Assembly: GCF_027744825.2 (NCBI RefSeq) | Contig: NC_071336.1 | Coordinates: 14,721,501 to 14,785,500, forward strand | Direction: 5' to 3' | DNA: 64,000 nucleotides | Source: Synchiropus splendidus | Lineage: Eukaryota > Chordata > Actinopteri > Syngnathiformes > Callionymidae | Shown: piece by piece, positions 32,303 to 41,385 of the stretch | Layout: every line of letters starts with the position of its first letter | Numbering within the stretch: position 1 is the first letter of the stretch | Position numbers and translations under genes: made by a program | Notes under the pieces: generated by a model | Databases searched by the model: none | Told to the model about the DNA's origin: nothing | Seen by the model: only the letters and a program-made list of their open reading frames with translations

Positions 32303-34680
32303 ATATAAATCTCACCCTTATTATCATTATGTCATTTGGAATATGACTATTAATATTACTGGAATGACCATACTCCAGTAATTATTTCACCCTTAAGCCA
32401 TTGGATGTTATGTACAGTGTGGTTTAATATTTATTTCATAAAACAATAACATTTTTGTATTTTATCCCTGTCTGATATTTTTCACCTGATAGTACTTCAT
32501 CTTTCATGCTTACTATGAATAAAGTCACTCAATGGCATGTATCGTTTTTATTTGTGTTTATATTTCTTATATTTTTTACAGCTGCCTTACTGCACATATT
32601 CTGCTCTTGCGATTTTCAGTTGGCCCTATTACATTTCTCCATGTTTTAATCATGAACTATAGTGTTCTACAGTGTCACATTAACATCTACTGAACGCCTA
32701 AACAACGATACTCATCCATTGCAGAGAAATTTACATTTGAGAATAAGGCTACCCAATACGTTACCTCCCACACGATCTGTTTGCTTGGTGATGTCAAGCA
32801 AAGAATGATGATGGTGCACTCCACACCGTAAACTGTTCCACTTACTGTACAGACGTCATGGAGCAGCGTTTAACTGTGGCTAACTACTGTCTACAAAGAT
32901 GGGTGAACAAGTGAAACATGTTTTTTGCCTTTCCTACAAACTGTGCTACGACAAATCGGTGGATTTTGTTTGCTTTCGAACGCAGAGTGGAGGACGCATA
33001 ATGCAGATGAGGAGTCTTTCCGGTCCATGCAGCAAACAGCAAGCATCTGCAACAGAACCATTCACACTTACTGAGGAGCATTTTTTCAAAGAATTGTCTG
33101 GGATCTCAACTGTGATGTTTCTCAGAATCTCTGAGTTTGTCTTCACTAATAAACACATGAATTTCCCTCAAACTGAAAGACCAATAGACTCTTGGACAAA
33201 TAAAACTGTGTACTATATGGAGTCCAAAACATGAATGAGGACGTACATATGAACGGAGGGAGAACATCTCAACACATGAATAGTGACAGTGCTCCTAAAA
33301 TCAGCTTTTCATTTTAGTGCATTATAGTGCTTCTGTGATCGACATCAGTGATCAGTTAAACTGGAAGTTGGCTCATTCGCCATGTTTGTAGTTCTTTGTA
33401 GTCCTTCTTGGTCATTGAACATAAACAGAAGGTGAATTCCAATTCCTTCCTCACTCCTCAATCTTCAACCTTCAACCTCATTCCTCAAAACCGAGGGTTA
33501 GGGAAGATTTCGTTGCTTAGAAATGGGACACTCCTTAATGCAGGTACATCCTGAGCATTTTGGGGGCAGCATTACGCCTATGCGGCATTCAATTCAGAAG
33601 AAGAAGAAGAAGTTTAAGGTAACAACATACCTCAATCTTGTTTTTCAATTTAACTTCCTCAGAAGTGGGACAGTCCTTGCTCCTGGTGAGAACACACATT
33701 TAAGGATTGTCTCTCAAAACACCCAGAGAGTTTTGAGAGACACAGCCATTTTTTCTTTACTCATAACTTTGAAATTGCAAACATTTAATATTTTATGTGG
33801 ATGTGAAGATACTATATCTTCTTGTTCTCTTGGGAATTTCTTTTCAGAGATTAATAAAATATCTATCTATCTATGTGTCTATCTATATCTGCTATTGCTA
33901 TTGGGGTTTTTTTTCCCAACCTGATTTTGTTTTGTTTCCGGCTGGTATTCAAAGACTTGAGGTGAAGATTTGCGGCATGTTTTGAAAGCTGGACCCAAAA
34001 CAAGGAAACACGCAGCAGATGTTCACAAGATTGAACCAAAACTATATTTTCAATTCATCAAGAGGAGCAATGAATAAAAACCAAAAACAGATGCCAACAC
34101 AGGACCAAGAGAAACTGTAAAGTCCATCAGATACTGCAAAAGCAGCTACACAAAGCAGAACGGGAAGGCCTTCATTATTATACTGGATGTGATCTAGTAT
34201 TATTGTCAATTTTTATGTCGAAAGTTTGCGGTTAATGTGAGGTTATGAAGGACATATATTTTTTAAAATGAAGCCTCATACTACAGGTCATGAAAGAAGA
34301 TTTCAAATAAGGTCAAACCTTCATTTAGTAATTCATTCAAATTTTATTGTATTTGCGATGGCCATCCTTTAAATTAATCTGGAAAGAATTAATTTGGTTG
34401 TTTTAATTTGTCATTTATGTAATATCAGGCTTCCAAGGAGGCAGGACGACCACGGTCTTCGTTGAATCAGTTCTTTAATCGAAGTTAACAAACAGACTGA
34501 TCATCGAACAACCAGGGTTCTCTCATACTCGAATGTCAACACGTATTCGCATATACACATACGTCATTACGTGACAATTTGTTAATTCTGAATCTGAGAT
34601 CCGCAGATTCAGAGAATGCGGAGACAATGTCACCTGACACTGTAACAAAATAAAGGATGACCCTTGATACAAATTGACAA
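32303..34680. other. Intergenic stretch between receptors 6 and 7
   Basis: It begins with the probable 3' UTR of receptor 6 (AATAAA at 32518). A 111-codon plus frame at 32899-33234 has a KQQASATEPFTL stretch but no domain I recognise. A purine-rich AAG run lies near 33597 and an ATCT run near 33862-33890. No gene is called. Confidence 0.4.
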
Positions 34681-34683
34681 GTG

Positions 34684-35009
34684 CCTCTCTAGTTTCCGTG
34701 TGGAAAAAACAATTCACATTCAAATGAAAAATCAACATAAACCATCCAGGTTGCTTCACCATACGACCATTTGCTGTCATGCCTTATGGTCCAGTGACAC
34801 AGAGGATGAGAGTATGCAAATCATTTAGTGCCATAATTGACTATACAAAGTACAAATTGTCATCAGTTGTCATCAGCTGCAACCTAACACTGGACTCTGT
34901 GGTGATAACAGGAAATATTATGGTTGCGGTATAATCCAGTGAAGAGACAAAACACTGATCTATTTTTTGGAAACTTTCTCTTGTTCCTCTAACTCCATCT
35001 GTCTTTCAG
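34684..35009 (+). promoter_or_regulatory. Promoter module and 5' UTR exon of receptor 7
   Basis: CACATTCAAATGAAAAATC, GATGAGAGTATGCAAATC (octamer 34814-34821), GACTATACAAAGTAC (TATA-like) and GTCATCAGCTGCAACCTAAC occur in the usual order. The exon ends TCTTTCAG at 35009, followed by the donor GTACGT. The intron would end at the CTCCTCAG acceptor at 35596. Confidence 0.7.
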
Positions 35010-35604
35010 GTACGTAAACTCACAGAAAAAACATTGATCCACAGATACTTCGTCTTTCATTAGTTAGTACTCTTTTTATATTATTTATTATATAGTATTA
35101 TAACCGTAAAGTGAACCAAAGAAATGAGGAAGCCAAGGCCAACTGTAGGATTGCATTCATGGCTTTGACTGTACTTATCTCACTTATCAAGACATTGTAA
35201 CAGCATGAAATAACATTTGATGCTTCCAATAATAAATCAAAACAATTATGAATATAATGATGAATGAATAAATCTATTTGAATATGTATTGATCACTGAT
35301 TTCAATAATTCAGAATATTAAATTCATTGAAAAGGCGTATTTAGATCATATGGATTTTAAAATCTATTTGCAACAAGTGCATTCACAAGTGCAACTGCCT
35401 GAAAGATAGAAGAGTATTTTCTCAAAACAAAAAGGTTTATCATGACAAGGATTGCGATGACACATTTGCAAACTCTGGGCATATCAGAGGAGCCTTTATT
35501 CCTAGATCCATACGATGGATCAAGCTGCGATGGCGTGCCGTGGACTGTGGCACGGGTGCAGTAATGGGACTAGTTGACTCTTTTATATCTCCTCAGGAGG
35601 GAAA

Positions 35605-36441
35605 ATGGCCGAAGCTAATTCTTCCAGTTCCATCAGCCTCATGTGCTCAACAATGGAGCCTTTCATCTACATCTTCCTTTCCTTCAACATTGTAAATGTG
35701 ATACAGCTCCCTCTCTTCGCCTTCATCCTCTACCTGTTTTACCTGCAGTGGCGAGTGCAGCACTCTGCTTCCACAATGCCTCACTCAGACTTCCTCACCC
35801 TCCACATGACAGTCATAAACATGATCAGTATCCTGGGATCCGTCCTCTGTCTTGTCAGCTACAATGGAAGTACAAAAACCTTGGAAGTGGGGATCAAAGT
35901 AATAGCAATCGCTTGGTACAGTGGAATGTTTTTGCATGTTTTCACTTGCTTGGACCAATACCTGGCTGTGGTTCATCCTGTCACCTACATGAGTCTGAAA
36001 CAGGGGAAGAGACACATTAAAATGAGACTCGTTTGTATTGTTCTGGCCTGGTGGCTCAGTTTCACAGGTGCAATGATGTATGAATTTATCGAGTGGATAA
36101 CTATCACCACTAACTTGGTCGTCCTATCTTCAATCTGGATTTCTATCATAGCTTGCAGCTTGATCGTCCTCAGGATTCTGAGGCGGCCCAGACCTGGAAC
36201 AAAGGACGAAAGAGTGCTGACTCAACAAAAACGAAAGGCATTCTATGTAATCTTGATCATTTTGGGAGTGTTGTCCTCAAAGTTTGTATGGAGTCTGCTG
36301 TTATGTCTCATATATATGTCGCCAAACATGAAGACTGAAGCCAAGTGTTTCATGGAAACCGCAGAGTGGTGGTTCAATATCCCCTCCAACATGATTTTGC
36401 CTGTCATGTTTTTACTGAAACAACCAAAGCGTGAAAAATGA
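35605..36441 (+). CDS. Rhodopsin-like seven-helix receptor 7 (DQY type)
   Basis: A 278-residue receptor. ATG follows CTCCTCAG plus GAGGGAAA; receptors 7, 8 and 9 share this acceptor-GAGG leader and an MAD/MAE N-terminus, so they form a subgroup. N-terminus MAEANSSSSISLMC has one sequon. TM3 ends TCLDQYLAVVHPVTYMSLKQ. ICL2 carries a two-residue insertion (KRHIKMRL). ICL3: RRPRPGTKDERVLTQQKRKAF. TM7: AEWWFNIPSNMILPVMFLLKQPKREK, with a slightly longer basic end than the paralogues. Confidence 0.9.
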   Translation: MAEANSSSSISLMCSTMEPFIYIFLSFNIVNVIQLPLFAFILYLFYLQWRVQHSASTMPHSDFLTLHMTVINMISILGSVLCLVSYNGSTKTLEVGIKVIAIAWYSGMFLHVFTCLDQYLAVVHPVTYMSLKQGKRHIKMRLVCIVLAWWLSFTGAMMYEFIEWITITTNLVVLSSIWISIIACSLIVLRILRRPRPGTKDERVLTQQKRKAFYVILIILGVLSSKFVWSLLLCLIYMSPNMKTEAKCFMETAEWWFNIPSNMILPVMFLLKQPKREK

Positions 36442-37085
36442 ACCCACCAGCTGGATCAGTTGCACAAAGGCTGAAGTCTTACATGGCAACAGTGAACAGC
36501 TACTTCTATGTTCGTGCCAGCGGCTGAGAGGGGAAAGTCGCCACTTCCAAACATAGTCTTTTCTAATCCAATCTCTTCATGAACTTCATGACATGTACTG
36601 TATGTAATTGACTGTTTTGTTTACTTTCTCGCCCTTTAAATGTTATGTTTTGCTGATGTGTGATGTTTTACTCTGATGTTTAGTCCTTACATGTTTGGTA
36701 ATGTTTGGAGAAGTCAATCAAAAACCTTCCAATTTACTGTATTTACTATTTTAGAGACAGCTGTGTTTTCATGAGAAAAGTTTCTTGCTCGTATTGTTTT
36801 CTTTTTTATTTCTAGAAAAATGATGATCACTTTCTATTATCATAATTTATTTTTTATTGCATTTTCTTAATTGCTAAATATTGTGTTTCAGCCAAACTTG
36901 AATTTTGAACACTTGAATTTATGACTAATGGATGTCAAGTTCCCAAACATCATGCGCATCCTGCTAAAGACGTAGTAAAGAGTGAATTGAATCCGAGCTA
37001 TTCTTTTATTTCTCAGGAATTGTGACCTGCCACTTCAAAGTGATGCCATCATAACAGCACACTGAAGAGCTGTGGATCTCTAGTT
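36442..37085. other. Intergenic stretch after receptor 7
   Basis: AT-rich, nothing recognised. Confidence 0.4.
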
Positions 37086-37300
37086 TAGATCTATGTGGAT
37101 AGAAAGTGATTCACATCCAAATGGAAAATCAAGATAATCCCACTCACTGTGCTTCAGTATACAACAGTCTGCGGTCATCCGACTCACAGGATGAGAATAT
37201 GCAAATTGATATTGGTCATCATTTTCTAAACAAAGTACAAAATGTCATCTGTTGTCGTCAACTGCAACCGAGCGCCGCAGTCTGCAGTGAAAAAGGGAAA
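37086..37300 (+). promoter_or_regulatory. Second orphan receptor promoter module
   Basis: GATCTATGTGGATAGAAAG, TTCACATCCAAATGGAAAATC, GATGAGAATATGCAAATTG (exact octamer 37199-37206), TTTTCTAAACAAAGTAC and GTTGTCGTCAACTGCAACC match the module of receptor 7 in order and spacing. No receptor frame follows before the separate module of receptor 8 at 37945. Confidence 0.6.
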
Positions 37301-37944
37301 TACTCTTTCATTTGTGTACAATATATAAGCCAGTTTTTTAGCATTATCAAGTACTTATTTGCTTTTATTGTTATACCCTTCACAGGACGGGAACTAGGAG
37401 TCCACACAAAAGGACACCTGATGATGATTATTACATATAAATTACATAATTTAACTTAGCAGTAGTTCTCTTTCAATAATTCAATAATTCTCTCTTTTTG
37501 TTGTTAAATCCATTCTGTTCTTATGGACAAAGACTGATAAGTCTTTCAGTTTTATTATATATACTAGACTTAAACAATAAAGTCACACACTTTCTCACCA
37601 AACTTTATGGCTTCGATCAGAGCCTTGTTTAGAGCCTCGGCGTTACCTGGGTCTCAATTCCCAACTCAAACTTCAGACGATTAAAAGTCTAGGGATCTGC
37701 ATCAGCTGTGCAACTGAAGCCCTCACCTTGGTGGTTCCTCCAACAGTGACATTACTTGTAGAATCACTAGTGACTGTCAGGCACGACTCTCTTTCAACGT
37801 CACGCTGCTTTAAATACTTTGGCCTCAGTCATAAATAACACTGATTTATCTGTGTAACAATTTACCCCATTTCAGAACAAAAGGTGCAACCCTTCAGACA
37901 AAAAATGAAGGTGGTGCCATGATAACAACACACCTGTATAGCAG
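37301..37944. other. Intergenic stretch after the second orphan module
   Basis: No receptor remnant that I can see by eye. No other gene. Confidence 0.4.
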
Positions 37945-38205
37945 CAGAAACAACATGATTCACGCTCAAATCCAATAACTCGACAAAGCCACTCATGATT
38001 TGCTCTCATATATTCTGATTCGACGACACAGGATAAGACTATGCAAATGAATTTGAACCATCATTTAATAAACAGGGTATAATCCATCACCTGTTGTCAT
38101 CAGCTGCTACCGAGCTCTGGACTCTGGACCAAGTAAGTCATGCAAAACACGTCTTACTCAAACTTGGCTTCCCTTTTCTCTTTCAGCTCCTCTAGCGTCT
38201 TCCAG
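37945..38205 (+). promoter_or_regulatory. Promoter module and 5' UTR exon of receptor 8
   Basis: GATTCACGCTCAAATCC, the exact octamer ATGCAAAT at 38041-38048, TAATAAACAGGGTATAATCC (TATA-like) and GTTGTCATCAGCTGCTACCG occur in order. The exon ends GTCTTCCAG at 38205, followed by GTATGT. The intron would end at TCTCATCAG (38479). Confidence 0.7.
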
Positions 38206-38488
38206 GTATGTAGACACTCAGATAAATGAACCTGATCAACGAATCTTTCCACTTTTCCCCTGCTAACATTTTGAATTGAGAAATTTTAAATTCAGGGTGA
38301 AGAATGTTCAATAACACCACATATGTCGCAGCAATGTTGAAATGCTAGTTCCTGAGCCAAGTGTGTCGTTGATTTAGATCTGCTCTCCATAGCTAGAAAA
38401 TCGACAAATGTGCAACAATCCACAGACAATTTTAGCAGACGGGACTGTGAAAGCTTGTCTCCTTGTGATGTCTCATCAGGAGGCAAAG

Positions 38489-39310
38489 ATGGCAGACGCC
38501 AATTCCTCCAGCTCCAGCAGCATTGAATGCTTGACACAGGACCCTTTCATCTACATCTTCCATTCCTTCAACATCGTAAACGTCTTACAGTTCCCTCTCT
38601 TTGCCTTCATCCTCTACCTGTTTTACCTGCAGTGGCGGCCGCAGCGCTCTTTTTCCAGAATGCCTCACTCAGACTACCTCACCCTCCACATGACCATTAT
38701 AAACATGCTCAGTATTCTGGGATCAGCCCTCTGTCTTGTCGACCACAGTGGAAATACAACAACCTTTAACAATGGAAACAAAATACTGACAATCGCCTGG
38801 TACGGTGGAATATTCTTGCATTTTCTCACTTGTTTGGACCAATACTTGGCTGTGGTTCATCCTGTCACCTACATCCGTCTGAAACAAGGGAAGGGGATCA
38901 GGATGAGACACTGCAGTATTTTTCTGGTCTGGTCGGCCAGTGTCATTGTTGCATCAACATATGTGCTTTCTGAGATTTTAAGTGTCATTGTGAATTTAAT
39001 CTGTCTGTCTTTCATCTGGATTTCTATCATAGCCTGCAGCTTGATTATTCTCTGGATTCTGAAGCGGCCCAGACCTGGAACAAAAGATGAAAGAGTGCTG
39101 AGTCAACAAAAGCAAAAGGCATTCTATATTATCTTGATCATTTTGGGAGTGTTGTCGGCAAAGTTTATATGGGGTCTGTTGTTAACTGTGATTGTCATAT
39201 CATCAAAGTTAAATGACAACTGTATGATGAAAACAGTTGAATGGTGGTTCAACATCCCCTCCAACCTGATTTTGCCCATCACGTATTTGCTCAAGACTCT
39301 GAAAACCTGA
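38489..39310 (+). CDS. Rhodopsin-like seven-helix receptor 8 (DQY type)
   Basis: A 273-residue receptor. The ATG chosen begins MADANSSSSSS and lies nine bases after the CTCATCAG acceptor; longer in-frame starts lie in the intron. TM3 ends TCLDQYLAVVHPVTYIRLKQ. ICL3 is KRPRPGTKDERVLSQQKQKAF. TM6 is YIILIILGVLSAKFIWGLLLT. The ECL3 region before TM7 is shortened (KLNDNCMMKTVEWW). TM7 is FNIPSNLILPITYLLK, where the usual VMF is ITY, so it alone regains a tyrosine near the NPxxY position. Ends KTLKT. Confidence 0.9.
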   Translation: MADANSSSSSSIECLTQDPFIYIFHSFNIVNVLQFPLFAFILYLFYLQWRPQRSFSRMPHSDYLTLHMTIINMLSILGSALCLVDHSGNTTTFNNGNKILTIAWYGGIFLHFLTCLDQYLAVVHPVTYIRLKQGKGIRMRHCSIFLVWSASVIVASTYVLSEILSVIVNLICLSFIWISIIACSLIILWILKRPRPGTKDERVLSQQKQKAFYIILIILGVLSAKFIWGLLLTVIVISSKLNDNCMMKTVEWWFNIPSNLILPITYLLKTLKT

Positions 39311-40202
39311 AATGACTCACGCTGAGGTCATACTCTCAGAACAGTAATGTGGTGAACTGTTTGCCACCGTGATGGAAGTACTGACACTAGAAAGGGTAAG
39401 TTGCTGTCAAAGTTCTTCCCAGCTACAGAGAAGGGATTTATACGTTGCTATGCTGCACTCGCTTTTCATATTTGTTTGTTTTTTTTGCTTTTTTTCATTT
39501 GAGCATTTGTCCATTAAATATGCACAGTTTATGAATGGCTGAATATTTCACTTTGCATGTCTCCTTTAAACAGGGATTTAACCCATCTTTGACCTAGAAA
39601 GAAAAACAAGGAAACATGCAGCAGATACAAAAAGGTCACAAAAATATCTTAAACCAAAAATAAAAAAATCGGATCAAATTGACCAAAATTGACCAAGAAT
39701 AGAACAATTGATTTAATTTAAAAAAACGGGACTTATAGAAGCTCAGAGCTGCCATTAAGGCAAAAATTGTTTTGTGGGTCAGCATCATGTTGTATTTTCT
39801 TTAATAATTCCTATGTTATTTCATGATAATATTGTGATGCTTTATGATAATTGAATGGTCAAAGGTCAACACTCCATTTCTCACATTTCTCACTCCATTT
39901 CTCACATCCACACTCATATTTTAAGTTAGAATGCATCTCTTGGATGGTCCTGAACGCATCACGAGCAGTGATGTAGGTCCTCCTCTGGTGTTTCCTCATT
40001 CAACAGATGAGACACCCTCGCCCAGGTGACCCAGCCATGGTTGACCCTAGCTGGCTGGTGATCACTGTGTGTATCTCCTCTGCAAATCTACAGCCATGTC
40101 TGCTTCCACCATGATCTTCACATTGGCTCCTTTCCTCTCCAAAAGGGTGATGGCCAATGCAGCTGTGGTTTTGTCTATAAATTACCATGCAAACCTTCTG
40201 CA
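39311..40202. other. Intergenic stretch between receptors 8 and 9
   Basis: No gene. A minus-strand open frame at 40000-40203 has no domain. Confidence 0.4.
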
Positions 40203-40485
40203 ATTTGATTTACATCCAAATCCCAAATCAACATAATACCACCCACATCGCCTAAACAACTACAGTTTGCGTTCATGATTTGACCACACTGAGAATATGC
40301 AAATGACTTTGCGCCATATTTTCTATACAAAGAACAAACAATAGATAGTTGTCAGCACTCAGCCAAGGAGAGTGAAAGTCTATCGTGACAACAGGATATG
40401 GACTTTTGAGGTACGACCAGGCAAACTGGCCAAACATGGCTTTTTCAGACTATGCTACCTTGTGACTCTTCTGGTGTTTTTTCAG
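40203..40485 (+). promoter_or_regulatory. Promoter module and 5' UTR exon of receptor 9
   Basis: TTTACATCCAAATCCCAAATC, GAGAATATGCAAATGAC (octamer 40297-40304), TTTTCTATACAAAGAAC (TATA-like) and GTTGTCAGCACTCAGCC appear in order, with the CAGCTGC motif weakened. The exon ends TTTTTTCAG at 40485, followed by GTAGGT, or GTAAAC four bases on. With acceptor ATCATCAG at 40551 the intron is only ~66 bases, close to the lower limit for fish. Confidence 0.6.
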
Positions 40486-40560
40486 GTAGGTAAACAATAA
40501 TAATATACGTTAGATGATTTTACTAATCTCAGGTCACTTTGATATCATCAGGAGGTGAAA

Positions 40561-41385
40561 ATGGCCGACCACAATGCGTCCAGCTCCCCCTGGGCTGAAT
40601 GTTTCACAGTGGAGCCTTTCATCTACATCTTCTTTTCCTTCAACATCGCAAATATCTTACAGTTCCCTCTCTTCGCCTTCATCCTCTACCTGTTTTACCT
40701 GCAGTGGCGAGAAGAGCGCTCTACTTCCAGAATGCCTCACTCAGACTACCTCACCCTCCACATGACAGTCATAAACATGCTCAGCATCCTGGGATCCGTC
40801 CTCTGTCTTGTCGACTACAATGGACATACAAGAACAACAGAGACTGGACTCTTTATAATGATACTGGCCTGGTATGTTGGAATATTTTTGCATTTTCTCA
40901 CTTGCTTGGACCAATACCTGGCTGTGGTTCATCCAGTCACCTACATCCGTCTGAAACAGAGCACAGGGATGAGAATGAGACACTTGAGCATTTTTCTGGT
41001 CTGGGTAATTAGTATAGTTCCAATGGTGTTTGACTTCATAGAAGAATCGTGGTTCATATTAGAATTGATTGTTCTGACTTCTGTCTGGACTCCGATCATA
41101 GCTTGCAGCTTAGTTGTTCTCTGGATTTTGACTCAACCCAAACCTGGGAAAAAGAATGAACGAGTGCTGAGTCAACAAAATCGAAAGGCGTTCTACATAA
41201 TCTTGCTCATTTTGGGAGTGTTGTCCTCAAAGTTTATATGGGGTCTGACGTTAACTAAACTATATATGTCAGAAAAGTTGAACAGAATGCTGTGGTGTTT
41301 CATGGAAACTATTGAATGGTGGTTCAATATCCCCTCCAACCTGATTTTGCCCGTCATGTTTTTGGCCAAAGCTCTGAAAGCCTGA
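40561..41385 (+). CDS. Rhodopsin-like seven-helix receptor 9 (DQY type)
   Basis: A 274-residue receptor. ATG follows ATCATCAG plus GAGGTGAAA, the leader shared with receptors 7 and 8. N-terminus MADHNASSSPW has one sequon. TM3 ends TCLDQYLAVVHPVTYIRLKQ; ICL2 has STGMRMRH, identical to receptor 2 and unlike the GKGIRMRH of the others, which suggests sequence exchange. ICL3 is TQPKPGKKNERVLSQQNRKAF, the least conserved KRPRPG. TM7 is EWWFNIPSNLILPVMFLAK, then ALKA. It is the last plus-strand member before the array flips orientation. Confidence 0.9.
   Translation: MADHNASSSPWAECFTVEPFIYIFFSFNIANILQFPLFAFILYLFYLQWREERSTSRMPHSDYLTLHMTVINMLSILGSVLCLVDYNGHTRTTETGLFIMILAWYVGIFLHFLTCLDQYLAVVHPVTYIRLKQSTGMRMRHLSIFLVWVISIVPMVFDFIEESWFILELIVLTSVWTPIIACSLVVLWILTQPKPGKKNERVLSQQNRKAFYIILLILGVLSSKFIWGLTLTKLYMSEKLNRMLWCFMETIEWWFNIPSNLILPVMFLAKALKA

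Noticed and set aside
21256..41012. Recurrent second-frame open frames (70-156 codons, residues such as HLHLPFLQ and LPAVASAAL) inside seven receptors
   Set aside because: They overlap the conserved TM1-TM3 coding block and end at varied points. Their similarity follows from the conserved receptor frame, and codon-level conservation belongs to the receptor. I treat them as shadow frames.
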